64,000 bases of DNA from an uncultured Clostridia bacterium. GTDB taxonomy: Bacteria > Bacillota > Clostridia > TANB77 > CAG-508. Positions 26,713 to 35,488 of the stretch are shown here, piece after piece. The notes below the pieces were generated by a model, which saw nothing but the letters and a program-made list of their open reading frames with translations, was not told where the DNA came from and ran no database searches. The stretch spans positions 1 to 64,000 of the forward strand of contig CAKOUU010000007.1 in the NCBI GenBank assembly GCA_934120675.1. The letters are read 5' to 3'. The translations under genes were made by a program, and so were the position numbers. Position 1 is the first letter of the stretch. Each line of letters opens with the position of its first letter.

Positions 26713-28113
26713 ATGGAAAAAGAAAAAAAGAAACACAAGCTAAATAAAAAAACAGTAATAAAAATACTGTTTGTATTATACATACTTGTTTTATGTACTA
26801 CTTGGGCGTTAACATTAGGATATAATAATGCACCAGATGAAGCAATGAAATATGATGTTTGCAAATATTTATTAAAACATAAAACATTACCACATGGAGG
26901 AGACCCGGAGATAAGAGAAGTAAATTGGGGCTTGTCCTACGCATTTACTCCAATACTATCATATATTTTCTCGGCAGTATGCATGGCAATTACATCCATT
27001 TTTACAGATGGGCAATTTAAAATATTCGTATCAACTAGAATCGTAAGTATAATATGTATGTGTGGATATGCATTTATGAATATTAAAATATCAGAAAAAC
27101 TATTTAAGGGAATATTTAAATGGTTGTATGTAGTATTGGTAACATTATTACCACAAGTTGTATTTTTGGGATCATACTTAAATAATGATTCTTTTGCGTT
27201 ATTTACTGTTTCAATTATAGTATATTCTTGGATTTTAGGAATTGAAAAAGATTGGGATTGGAAATCATGCATAATTTTATCAATAGGAATAGGAATATGT
27301 TCATTATCATATTATAATGCTTATGGATATATATTATGTAGTGCAATTATATATTGCATAAGTAATTTTATTAAAAAAATAGATTTTAAAACTTTTTTAA
27401 TAAAAGGTCTTGCAATTGTAGGAATTGTATTTATAATTGCAGGCTGGTGGTTTATTAGAAACTTTATTATATATGATGGAGATATATTTGGAATATCAGT
27501 ATCCAGAGAATATGCAGAACAATACGCTGTTGACTGGCTTAAACCATCTAATAGGCAAACTCCTAATAATTTAAAATGGTCATTAAAGACTATGATATTC
27601 GAAAAAAAATGGTATAAGGATATAATAGATAGTTTTATAGGATTATTTGGAAATATGAATGTTAGAATGGATAGAAGATTATATAGAGCATACAAAACTG
27701 TATTTGTATTTGGCTTTTTGGGATTAATAGTAAAAGCAATTCATAATATAATAAAAAAAATAATAGATAAATTTAACACTAAAAAAGTATTATTAACAAA
27801 CAAAAATAAAATAAAGAATAAAGAAAAAATATTATTTGATATAATAATGATTTTATGTATTATAATACCTATATTGCTAACCGTGTATTATGCTTATTTT
27901 AATGATTACCAAGCACAAGGAAGATACATGATGCCAATGATAATTCCATTAATGTATTTTGTCGCAAAAGGATTTGAAGAGATATTTAATATAATTATCA
28001 AAAATAAAAAAACACAAAATATGATTATTGGTATTGTAATTGCAGTATGGTCTGTAGCACCAATTTATATATATTTTGAATATATAAGAAAATTTTTAAT
28101 GTTTACAAAATAG
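26713..28113 (+). CDS. Polytopic membrane glycosyltransferase, GT-C/ArnT-like
   Basis: This 466-residue protein has about ten hydrophobic segments and a large extracytoplasmic loop early in the chain (YNNAPDEAMKYDVCKYLLKH). The acidic pair in PDEAMKYD sits where GT-C enzymes keep their catalytic Asp/Glu after helix one. It would move a sugar from undecaprenyl phosphate to an acceptor outside the membrane. It closes a cassette that provides synthesis, lipid loading, flipping and transfer. It is 13 bases after the flippase pair and is followed by a terminator. The family call comes from topology and context more than sequence identity. Confidence 0.75.
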   Translation: MEKEKKKHKLNKKTVIKILFVLYILVLCTTWALTLGYNNAPDEAMKYDVCKYLLKHKTLPHGGDPEIREVNWGLSYAFTPILSYIFSAVCMAITSIFTDGQFKIFVSTRIVSIICMCGYAFMNIKISEKLFKGIFKWLYVVLVTLLPQVVFLGSYLNNDSFALFTVSIIVYSWILGIEKDWDWKSCIILSIGIGICSLSYYNAYGYILCSAIIYCISNFIKKIDFKTFLIKGLAIVGIVFIIAGWWFIRNFIIYDGDIFGISVSREYAEQYAVDWLKPSNRQTPNNLKWSLKTMIFEKKWYKDIIDSFIGLFGNMNVRMDRRLYRAYKTVFVFGFLGLIVKAIHNIIKKIIDKFNTKKVLLTNKNKIKNKEKILFDIIMILCIIIPILLTVYYAYFNDYQAQGRYMMPMIIPLMYFVAKGFEEIFNIIIKNKKTQNMIIGIVIAVWSVAPIYIYFEYIRKFLMFTK

Positions 28114-28119
28114 ATAATT

Positions 28120-28150
28120 AAAAGAATAGTGAAAAAACTATTCTTTTTTT
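28120..28150 (+). terminator. Rho-independent terminator of the Arn-like cassette
   Basis: AAAAGAATAG pairs with CTATTCTTTT around an eight-base loop, followed by a T run. Confidence 0.85.
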
Positions 28151-28169
28151 TAGAATTTTTATATTCTAG

Positions 28170-28196
28170 GAAAGTTATCATAGTATGATAACTTTC
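28170..28196. promoter_or_regulatory. 27-bp palindrome upstream of the sigma/anti-sigma operon
   Basis: Two perfect 12-base arms (GAAAGTTATCAT and ATGATAACTTTC) surround AGT. No T run follows on the plus strand, so it is not a standard terminator. It lies about 105 bases upstream of the ECF sigma start and may be an operator or an mRNA 5' hairpin. Confidence 0.6.
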
Positions 28197-28301
28197 TATA
28201 GAAGATAAATATGGAGAAAACAAGATTTTTTATAAAAATGAAACTTTTTATTAAGAATAAGAACTCTAATAGATATCAAACGTTTGAAATGGAGGAAACA
28301 A

Positions 28302-28812
28302 ATGGAAGAATTAATAAAAAGAGCTAAAGAAGGAGACAAACAAGCCTTTACACGGACTAATATTAGATATACAAAGTGAATTATATAAAATTGCAAAAAC
28401 AAGATTATACAATGAAGATGATATAAATGAAGCAGTACAAGAAACAATGATAGAAGCATATAAAGGAATAAAAAAATTAAAGCATAATCAATATTTTAAA
28501 ACATGGATAATAAAAATATTGATAAATAAATGTAATAAACAATATAGAAAAAATAAAAAAGAAAATATATCATATGAATACAATAATTTAGAAAATCAAA
28601 TAAAGGAAAATGAAATACAAACAGATATAGATTTTTATATAATAATTTCAAAATTAGAATATGCTGAAAGAATAATAGTTACTTTGTATTATTTAGAAAG
28701 ATATACAACAAAGGAAATAGCAAAAATTTTAAATAAAAATGAAAATACCATTAAAACGAAATTATCAAGAGCTAAAAAGAGATTAAGAAGATATCTAGAG
28801 GAGGAAAATTAA
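28302..28812 (+). pseudogene. ECF RNA polymerase sigma factor with a one-base frameshift
   Basis: A well-placed GGAGG and ATG begin MEELIKRAKEGDKQAFT, the standard start of an ECF sigma factor. After an extra base within 28353-28356 the frame breaks. Dropping one base gives GLILDIQSELYKIAKTR, which runs into the rest: NEDDINEAVQETMIEAYKG (region 2) and TLYYLERYTTKEIAKILNKN with TIKTKLSRAKKRLRRYL (region 4 helix-turn-helix). The restored protein would be 169 residues, normal length. The downstream part has no ribosome-binding site of its own. It may be a recent inactivation, a phase-variable site or a sequencing error. The anti-sigma gene follows by one base and is intact. Confidence 0.85.
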
Positions 28813-28813
28813 T

Positions 28814-30004
28814 ATGGATAAGTTTGATAAAAAGATAGAATCTAAATTTAATGAAAATAAAAATGTTCCATTAAAATTTACACATACAATACAAGGTGCA
28901 TTATATAAGGAGGCAAAAACAAAAAATAAAATAATTGAAGTTACAAAAATATGTGCGACAGCATGTGCAGGAATATTAATAGCTGGAGGAGTTAGCTTTG
29001 CAGGACATGAATTGTATCAAAAAATTTGGAAAGATCCAGAAAGAATTAGTGTAGAAGAAGCACAAAAAGAATCAACTGAAGAAAAACAATATATTACAGA
29101 AGAACAAGCAAAAGAAATTGCAAAAAATAAATTTAATGAAATAGGATTTTTAAATGAAGAAATAATTGAAACAACTGATGTACCAAGCCAAGAAAAAATG
29201 TTGGATGTATATTGCTTTAAAACTAATAATAAATGGATAATATCAATAAATGCAATAACATCAGAATTTGAAAGCTTAAATTTTGGCGATTATAACAACG
29301 AATGGGAAAAATACACAATTACAAGAAAAGAAGCTATAGAGGTCGCAAAAGATTTTTATAATCAATTTGGATATAAAGAAGGAGAATATAAATTAGTTTC
29401 ATTACGTGCTAATGATAAAAAAGGAGAAGGCAATGGTAATTCAGGCTATGAATTTTATGCACAATTTAGTAAAGTTTATGATGGATTAACCAATAGGTAT
29501 GAAACAATAGAAATAGACTTTTTGGCAAAAGATAAACATTTATATCATTATAGTGTTTTAAATAATAAATTCGAAAATAATCCATTAGAAATAACAAAAG
29601 AGCAAGCAATAGAAATTGCAAAAAATGAAGATAGAAAAGTTGAAACAAAAGACATTATAAAAACAGATGCAGAACTTAGAATTGAAAAAATGAATGGCTA
29701 TGCGTATGCAAGATTAAAATATACAGATGATTATTACAAACCAATGATGCAGACTGATGTGCCAGACAATGAAAGATATTTATATAAAACTGATAATAGA
29801 GTAAGAAGAGTTTGGGTTGTAGTATTTAAATATGCGGAAAAAAATGATGAAAATAAAAGTGAATTTGAAAATCTTGCTGAAAGAACACAAAAGGGACAAT
29901 ATAGCTATTTTGTAGACTGCACAACTGGTGAAATAATTGGTGGAGACTCAAGCGATTATTTAATATGGGATAATCATTGGTCAAAATATTATGCAGTAGA
30001 ATAA
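28814..30004 (+). CDS. Anti-sigma factor with PepSY-like extracellular repeats
   Basis: This 396-residue protein has a short cytoplasmic start (residues 1-45), one membrane helix (about 46-65: CATACAGILIAGGVSFAG) and a large outer domain. The outer part has repeats beginning ITEEQAKEIAKNKF, ITRKEAIEVAKDFY and ITKEQAIEIAKN, similar to PepSY/YpeB-type repeats. It follows the ECF sigma gene by one base with GAGGAGG in the sigma 3' end. The arrangement and topology identify it as the membrane anti-sigma that would hold the sigma factor until a wall or envelope signal arrives. If the sigma is truly broken, the protein has no obvious partner here. Confidence 0.75.
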   Translation: MDKFDKKIESKFNENKNVPLKFTHTIQGALYKEAKTKNKIIEVTKICATACAGILIAGGVSFAGHELYQKIWKDPERISVEEAQKESTEEKQYITEEQAKEIAKNKFNEIGFLNEEIIETTDVPSQEKMLDVYCFKTNNKWIISINAITSEFESLNFGDYNNEWEKYTITRKEAIEVAKDFYNQFGYKEGEYKLVSLRANDKKGEGNGNSGYEFYAQFSKVYDGLTNRYETIEIDFLAKDKHLYHYSVLNNKFENNPLEITKEQAIEIAKNEDRKVETKDIIKTDAELRIEKMNGYAYARLKYTDDYYKPMMQTDVPDNERYLYKTDNRVRRVWVVVFKYAEKNDENKSEFENLAERTQKGQYSYFVDCTTGEIIGGDSSDYLIWDNHWSKYYAVE

Positions 30005-30065
30005 TGCTAAAAAGTATGAGAAAAAAGTCAAAAAGTATTGATAAAAAACTTAAAAAAGTGTAAAA

Positions 30066-30123
30066 TGAGACAAATGGGACAGTCCTATTTTGTCTCACGA
30101 CTTTTATCAAAATGTGTCGAAAA
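30066..30123. repeat. GGGACAGTCC-family REP-like hairpin, copy 1
   Basis: TGAGACAAAT-GGGACAGTCC-TATTTTGTCTCA is a near-perfect 32-base hairpin, followed 15-20 bases later by TGTCGAAA. Two further copies with the same GGGACAGTCC, TGTCTCA and TGTCGAA blocks occur at 57020 and 62318. It lies between the anti-sigma gene and a glycosyltransferase. Confidence 0.8.
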
Positions 30124-30158
30124 ATGCATGATAAAATATATTAAATGAAAGGTTAAAG

Positions 30159-31205
30159 ATGGAAAAAGTAGATATATTATTAACAACATATAACAGCAAA
30201 ATTGAATACTTAAAAATGCAAATAGATAGCATATTAAACCAAACATATAAAGATTTTAAATTAATAATATCGGACGACTGCTCTACAAAAGAAGAAGTGA
30301 AAAAAGTGTTAGAAGAATATGAACAAAAAGACAATAGAATAAAAATATACTTTCAACCACAAAATCTTGGATACACAAAAAACTTTGAATTTGTATTAAC
30401 AAAGTCAACAGCAGATTATATAGCTTTTAGTGATCATGACGATATATGGTATTCAAATAAAATTGAAGAAAGTTTAAAAATATTAAAAGAAAAAAATGTA
30501 GATTTAGTTTATTGTGATGCAAAACAAATTGATGAGAATGGAAAAACGTTACATGATAGTTATTTAAGATATAAAAATATGCCAATATTAAATGAAAAAT
30601 ATAAAAAGGAAATCTTGCCATTTTCTAGGCATATTGCAATTGGATGTAGTCAAGTATTTACAAAAAGAGTTAAAGATTTAATGATACCGTTTACTGAAAG
30701 TACAATGGCACATGATTGGCATTCACTATACATTGCAAATGCATTAAATGGAGCTTATTGTATAGATAAACCGTTATTTGAATATAGACTTCATGGAAAC
30801 AATGCTTTTGGAGGTAGAAGTTTTAAACAAAATGTGAAAATATGGAAAGAAAAAAATGGAAAAGGTTATAAATCTTATTTAAAATACAGACATAGAGCTA
30901 TTACAGAAACATATTTAGCAGGTGTATTGATGTGTGAAGAATATAGAGAACGAATTAGTGAGTATATAAAAATGCATTCTAAGGAAATAAAACAAAACAA
31001 TCAAGATAATTTTAATAAACAATTGAAAATTGAAAAAGAGATAATTAAATATTTTGAAAATGCTCAAAAATCTAAGGTTTTATATTTACCAATCCATAAG
31101 TATTTTAAATATTTATATTTTAAAGGAATGAAAAAAAGAAAATATAAAGAAATTATGATTTTACATTTTCCATTAATTAGTTATTTGATTTTTTCAATCA
31201 CATAA
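30159..31205 (+). CDS. GT2 glycosyltransferase, rhamnosyltransferase-like
   Basis: This 348-residue cytoplasmic enzyme has a GT-A fold: VDILLTTYNSKIEYLKMQID, SDDCSTKEEV and the metal-binding AFSDHDDIWYSNK. Later AHDWHSLYIANAL and EYRLHGNNAFG match the rhamnosyltransferase-like subgroup. It would add one sugar, perhaps dTDP-rhamnose made by the Rfb enzymes of this locus, to a growing lipid-linked glycan. AAAGG precedes the ATG. It is related to the GT2 gene at 37728, which shares NQTY, SDDCST and DDxW motifs. Confidence 0.88.
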   Translation: MEKVDILLTTYNSKIEYLKMQIDSILNQTYKDFKLIISDDCSTKEEVKKVLEEYEQKDNRIKIYFQPQNLGYTKNFEFVLTKSTADYIAFSDHDDIWYSNKIEESLKILKEKNVDLVYCDAKQIDENGKTLHDSYLRYKNMPILNEKYKKEILPFSRHIAIGCSQVFTKRVKDLMIPFTESTMAHDWHSLYIANALNGAYCIDKPLFEYRLHGNNAFGGRSFKQNVKIWKEKNGKGYKSYLKYRHRAITETYLAGVLMCEEYRERISEYIKMHSKEIKQNNQDNFNKQLKIEKEIIKYFENAQKSKVLYLPIHKYFKYLYFKGMKKRKYKEIMILHFPLISYLIFSIT

Positions 31206-31300
31206 ATTTTTTATGTTAAAACAAAAGTGGAAATTAATAATATTGAGGCTTATAAAAAAATATAGAACTTAGAAAATTAATAAATATAGGGGGGAAACAA

Positions 31301-33742
31301 ATGAAAATTTTTAAAAACGAAAAATTTCTAAAAATATTATCAATAACTACTCTATCAATAGCTCTTATGTTTGGATGTATGGGCAATGAAAATGTTGTAA
31401 AGGCTGAGAAAACAGATAATTTAAAGAATGCAAAAACAGAAATGGTTATTGAAGATAAAAAAGAAACACCTAGTGTATTGTATAACACGCATATTCAAAA
31501 TGAAGGATGGGAAAAAGATTTTTCTAAAAAAGATGGCGAAATGTCAGGTACATCAGGCAAAAGTTATAGATTAGAAGCAATAAAAATAAAGCTTGATAAT
31601 TTAAAAGATGTTTCAATTAAATATCAAACACATGTAGAAAATATAGGTTGGCAAGATTGGAAAAAAGATGGAGAAATGTCTGGCACTCAAGGGATGTCAT
31701 ATCGTTTAGAAGGTATAAAAATTAAACTAGAAAACACAGAAAAATACAGTGTTATGTATAGAGTACATGTTCAAGACATTGGTTGGCAAGACTGGAAGTA
31801 TGATGGAGAAATGGCAGGTACACAAGGAAGATCATTAAGATTAGAAGCAATTGAGATAAAGATTGTTGATAAAGTAGAAAAAGGTAAAATGACAATTGAA
31901 ACAGATATTCCTGAAAATTGCTATGATAATACAAAATTAATAAAAATTTCAGGTTGGAAAATGGCAAATATTGAAAATACAAAAATTGAAGCAACATTGG
32001 ACAGTACACCAATTACAGATATTGTCTATAAAGAAAGAAATGATATTATAAGTTCTGTTAATGGATATGGTACTAAAAAGGAAAATCCAATGCCAGGATT
32101 TGAATTTAGTATTGATACAACATCATTGACTGAAACAGAACATAGATTGAAAATTAACTTGGTAACATCAGAAGGAAAAATTTTAGACACATATACAAAG
32201 AATATAAAAGTTGATAGAAAACCTCATGTTCAATATCAAATGCATGTACAAGATATTGGTTGGCAGGGAACAAGACAAGATGGAGAATTAGCTGGAACAG
32301 AAGGAAGAAGTTTGAGAGTTGAAGCTTTAAAAGTAAATACTATTAATTTACCAGAAGGAGTAAAATTAAAATATCAAGCACATGTAGAGGATATAGGATG
32401 GCAAGACTGGAAACAAGATGGTGAAATATCTGGAACTTCAGGAAGAAGTTTAAGAATAGAAGCTATAAGAATTAAACTTGAAGGTACAGACAAATATTCT
32501 GTAAAATATAGAATGCATGTACAAGATATTGGATGGCAAGATTGGTGTTATGATGGAGAAACAGCAGGAACGCAAACACTATCAAAAAGAGTAGAAGCTA
32601 TTGAAATACAAATAGTTGATAAGATAAAAGAAGAAAAGGTTCAATTAGAAATAGAAAATCCATTAGCTACTATAAAAAATGAAAAACAAAAAGTCCAAGG
32701 TTGGATTATGACATCAGTTCCAGATGTGAAACTAAATGTTTTAATTGATGGAGAACAATTGGATTTATCAAATTTAAAAAGAACTTATAGACAAGATGTT
32801 TTAAATAATCAAAAAGGATATGGAAATGAAAGTATTTATAATAAAACTCCTGGATTTGAATTAGAAGTTGATTTTTCAAAATATACTATAGGAACACACA
32901 AAATTACTGTACAAGCAATTAAAAATGATAAAGTAGTGAAGGAAGTACAAAAAACATTTGAAATAAAGAAAAATATATTTATACAAAAAGGAACATATGG
33001 GTATAGTGGATTAAAATTAATAGGTGACTGGAGAGGCTCAGAACTTCCTTATTACCAATATGGAAGTGGACCAAATGTATTTTATGCGACATTTGCAATT
33101 CATGGCTTTGAAGATTTGTGGTCATATGATGGAAAAGAATTAGTAGAAATAGCAAATAACTTTTATCAACGATTAGTAAATAGTGAGGACTCGAATTTGG
33201 CTGATAAGTGGACTATATATATATTCCCTGGTGTTAATCAAGATGGATTAAAAACTGGTTGGACAAATGATGGACCAGGAAGAACAACAATATATAGTCA
33301 GGCACCAGGAAATCAAGGAATTGATATGAACAGATGTTGGCAAATTGGAAATTCATATACAAGATATACTGACAGCAGAAATTACAATGGTACAACTGGA
33401 TTCCAAGCATATGAAGCAGCATATTTAAGAAATTTTTTAATTAATCATAAATCTAAAACAGGAAAAACAGTATTAGTAGATTTACATGGATGGACACAAC
33501 AATTAATAGGAGATAGTGGAATTTGTTCATATTACAGACAACAATTTCCAGAAAATGATGGCTCTGCTATTGGTAGATATGGAACTGGCTATTTAGTAAA
33601 TTGGGCAAGAAGTACTTTAGGTGCAAGGTCTGCTCTTATTGAATTGCCAAGTAGTGGTGTTAATGGACACCAAGCAGTTGTTAATAAGAATTTTTCTAAT
33701 AGATATATTAATGCAACATTAAATATGCTAAAAAATATATAA
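31301..33742 (+). CDS. ChW-repeat surface protein with M14 zinc carboxypeptidase domain
   Basis: This 813-residue secreted protein starts with a signal peptide (about 1-36). Three ChW repeats (about 59-193, pattern GWQDWKxDGEMAGTQG-xSxRLEAI) are followed by a beta domain (197-305), three more ChW repeats (308-444), a second beta domain (450-560) and a C-terminal M14 peptidase (565-813). The peptidase has HGFED (zinc His and Glu), DMNRCW, DLHGW (third zinc His) and IELP (catalytic Glu). M14 members on the wall cut peptide cross-links or stem peptides. Gene 51391-53595 has the same 3+3 ChW layout with a muramidase instead. Confidence 0.9.
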   Translation: MKIFKNEKFLKILSITTLSIALMFGCMGNENVVKAEKTDNLKNAKTEMVIEDKKETPSVLYNTHIQNEGWEKDFSKKDGEMSGTSGKSYRLEAIKIKLDNLKDVSIKYQTHVENIGWQDWKKDGEMSGTQGMSYRLEGIKIKLENTEKYSVMYRVHVQDIGWQDWKYDGEMAGTQGRSLRLEAIEIKIVDKVEKGKMTIETDIPENCYDNTKLIKISGWKMANIENTKIEATLDSTPITDIVYKERNDIISSVNGYGTKKENPMPGFEFSIDTTSLTETEHRLKINLVTSEGKILDTYTKNIKVDRKPHVQYQMHVQDIGWQGTRQDGELAGTEGRSLRVEALKVNTINLPEGVKLKYQAHVEDIGWQDWKQDGEISGTSGRSLRIEAIRIKLEGTDKYSVKYRMHVQDIGWQDWCYDGETAGTQTLSKRVEAIEIQIVDKIKEEKVQLEIENPLATIKNEKQKVQGWIMTSVPDVKLNVLIDGEQLDLSNLKRTYRQDVLNNQKGYGNESIYNKTPGFELEVDFSKYTIGTHKITVQAIKNDKVVKEVQKTFEIKKNIFIQKGTYGYSGLKLIGDWRGSELPYYQYGSGPNVFYATFAIHGFEDLWSYDGKELVEIANNFYQRLVNSEDSNLADKWTIYIFPGVNQDGLKTGWTNDGPGRTTIYSQAPGNQGIDMNRCWQIGNSYTRYTDSRNYNGTTGFQAYEAAYLRNFLINHKSKTGKTVLVDLHGWTQQLIGDSGICSYYRQQFPENDGSAIGRYGTGYLVNWARSTLGARSALIELPSSGVNGHQAVVNKNFSNRYINATLNMLKNI

Positions 33743-33771
33743 AAATAGGACATTATAATTGTCCTATTTTT
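33741..33771 (+). terminator. Rho-independent terminator after the ChW-M14 gene
   Basis: Perfect 12-base arms (AAAAATAGGACA and TGTCCTATTTTT) with a seven-base loop begin at the stop codon. Confidence 0.9.
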
Positions 33772-33803
33772 AATAAGATATATTTGGAGAAAGGATAAAT
33801 ATA

Positions 33804-34553
33804 ATGAAAATAAAAAATAAAAAAGTGATAATTCTAGTTGTATTATTAATAATGTTTGTAGCCATTCTAGTTTTACTATTTAATAAAAGAATACAAAAGG
33901 ATAATAATCAAAATAATTTCGAACAGTATGGAGAACAAGTAGACAAAAATCAAATAGAATATCAACCTGATGTTACTGTTGAAGAAATAAAAAATGAAAT
34001 AGGAGCTACAGGTAATACTGATATTTATGAAGTGGAACAAGAATATGATGGAAGAAATATTTTAGCAGTTAAACCAAGCATAAAATATAAAGTTGCTTTT
34101 GCAGGAATGATAAAAAATGCAAAGCCAAGTATGAGTGAGTTGGATAATATTGTGGAAGAGAAATTACCACATAAAACTGGAATTTGGGTTGAAGAAAAAA
34201 GCAGAGACAAAATATTAGAAATTTTTAATGATGGAGATGTTAATTCTAAATACTTGATAGATGATGACGGATATTTAAAAATAGATAGAAAAAATAATCA
34301 AAATGATAATGATAAAAAAATAGAGAAAATTATTAAAGGCAAAAAACAATATATTTTGGATATTTCAAGTGTTTGCTATATTGTTGACGATATTACTGGT
34401 GAAATTTTAGATTATAATTTTGAAAATATGGACAAATACCAAACTTATGAATATTTTGAAGATAAAGACAAATACATTGTCTTTGTTACTGAAAATTCAA
34501 ATAATGTTTTGACAAATTTAGAGATATTTAAAAGCATTATAAACTTATTTTAA
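33804..34553 (+). CDS. Hypothetical membrane-anchored extracellular protein
   Basis: This 249-residue protein is not recognised. One N-terminal membrane segment (residues 8-26, VIILVVLLIMFVAILVLLF) is followed by a charged, mostly soluble outer region rich in Asp, Asn, Glu and Lys, with no catalytic motif I can name. YILDISSVCYIVDDITGEILDY near the end looks like a beta hairpin of the type found in PepSY-like or small lipoprotein domains. It stands between two terminators, so it is monocistronic. GGAGAAAGGA precedes the start. Confidence 0.6.
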   Translation: MKIKNKKVIILVVLLIMFVAILVLLFNKRIQKDNNQNNFEQYGEQVDKNQIEYQPDVTVEEIKNEIGATGNTDIYEVEQEYDGRNILAVKPSIKYKVAFAGMIKNAKPSMSELDNIVEEKLPHKTGIWVEEKSRDKILEIFNDGDVNSKYLIDDDGYLKIDRKNNQNDNDKKIEKIIKGKKQYILDISSVCYIVDDITGEILDYNFENMDKYQTYEYFEDKDKYIVFVTENSNNVLTNLEIFKSIINLF

Positions 34554-34579
34554 AAGAGCTCAAAAATGAGCTCTTTTTT
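34552..34579 (+). terminator. Rho-independent terminator after the 249-residue protein
   Basis: AAAAGAGCTC pairs with GAGCTCTTTT across a six-base loop and is followed by T residues. Confidence 0.9.
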
Positions 34580-34580
34580 C

Positions 34581-34609
34581 TTGACAAAAAGCCGTATTAT
34601 AGATAAAAT
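34581..34609 (+). promoter_or_regulatory. Promoter of the wzm-wzt operon
   Basis: TTGACA and TAAAAT are separated by 17 bases, immediately after the preceding terminator and about 35 bases before the permease start codon. Confidence 0.75.
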
Positions 34610-34645
34610 ATAAGAGTAATTTTTTGGAGAAAATAGGAGAAAAAA

Positions 34646-35437
34646 ATGGAATTTATAAAATCAATAATAAAAAATAAAAAATTAATATGGCAACTAGGAA
34701 AAAATGACTTTAAGAATAGATTTGCGAGTACAAGTTTAGGAGCAATATGGGGATTTTTACAACCATTTGTATTTATGCTAACATATGCTATAGTATTTCA
34801 ATTTATATTAAAAACAGGAAGTGCAGGAGATTACCCTTATGCAGTATGGTTCTTTCCAGGAATGGCTTTATGGCAATGGATTAATGACAGCGTAATGTCA
34901 GCAAGTAATTCAATAAGAACATACAGTTATTTAGTAAAAAAAGTAGTGTTTCCAGTAGATATAATTCCAACAATATCAATTGTAGCATCAAGTTTTGTAG
35001 GATTATTTTTAATTGTAATAGCAGTAGTACTATGCTTAGTGTATAAATTTATACCAAATGTTTTGTTGCTAATTTATGTTGTATTTGCTACATATTGTTT
35101 TATATTGGCATTTACAAGACTTACATCAGCAATAACTACAGTAGTACCGGATGTTTCTAATTTACTTGGAATTCTAATGCAATTATTTTTCTGGTTTACA
35201 CCTGTAATATGGGATTTATCAATGGTATCAGGACATCCAGTAATATTAAAAATAATGCAATGTATGCCATTTACATATTTAGTTACAGCATTTAGAGAAG
35301 TATTTATTGACAAGAGTATAATATTTGCAGACCATGGATTATATACAATAGTTTTTTGGGCAATAACAATAATTATGTTTATATGGGGAAATGCAGTATT
35401 TAAGAGAACGAAAAAGGATTTTGCAGATGTTCTATAA
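34646..35437 (+). CDS. ABC-2 polysaccharide exporter permease, Wzm/TagG type
   Basis: This 263-residue permease has six membrane helices and the ABC-2 signature near the start (LIWQLGKNDFKNRFASTSLGAIWGFLQPFVFMLTY is the usual coupling region, seen here in part as NRFASTSLGAIWGFLQP). Pairs of this type export undecaprenyl-linked O-antigens or teichoic acids. AGGAG precedes the ATG. It is followed after 51 bases by its ATPase partner. The locus thus has an ABC exporter as well as a Wzx-type flippase. Confidence 0.92.
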   Translation: MEFIKSIIKNKKLIWQLGKNDFKNRFASTSLGAIWGFLQPFVFMLTYAIVFQFILKTGSAGDYPYAVWFFPGMALWQWINDSVMSASNSIRTYSYLVKKVVFPVDIIPTISIVASSFVGLFLIVIAVVLCLVYKFIPNVLLLIYVVFATYCFILAFTRLTSAITTVVPDVSNLLGILMQLFFWFTPVIWDLSMVSGHPVILKIMQCMPFTYLVTAFREVFIDKSIIFADHGLYTIVFWAITIIMFIWGNAVFKRTKKDFADVL

Positions 35438-35488
35438 AAGGCGTGTTAAAAAATAATTTGTACAGTATGAAAGGAATGAAATTAATAA

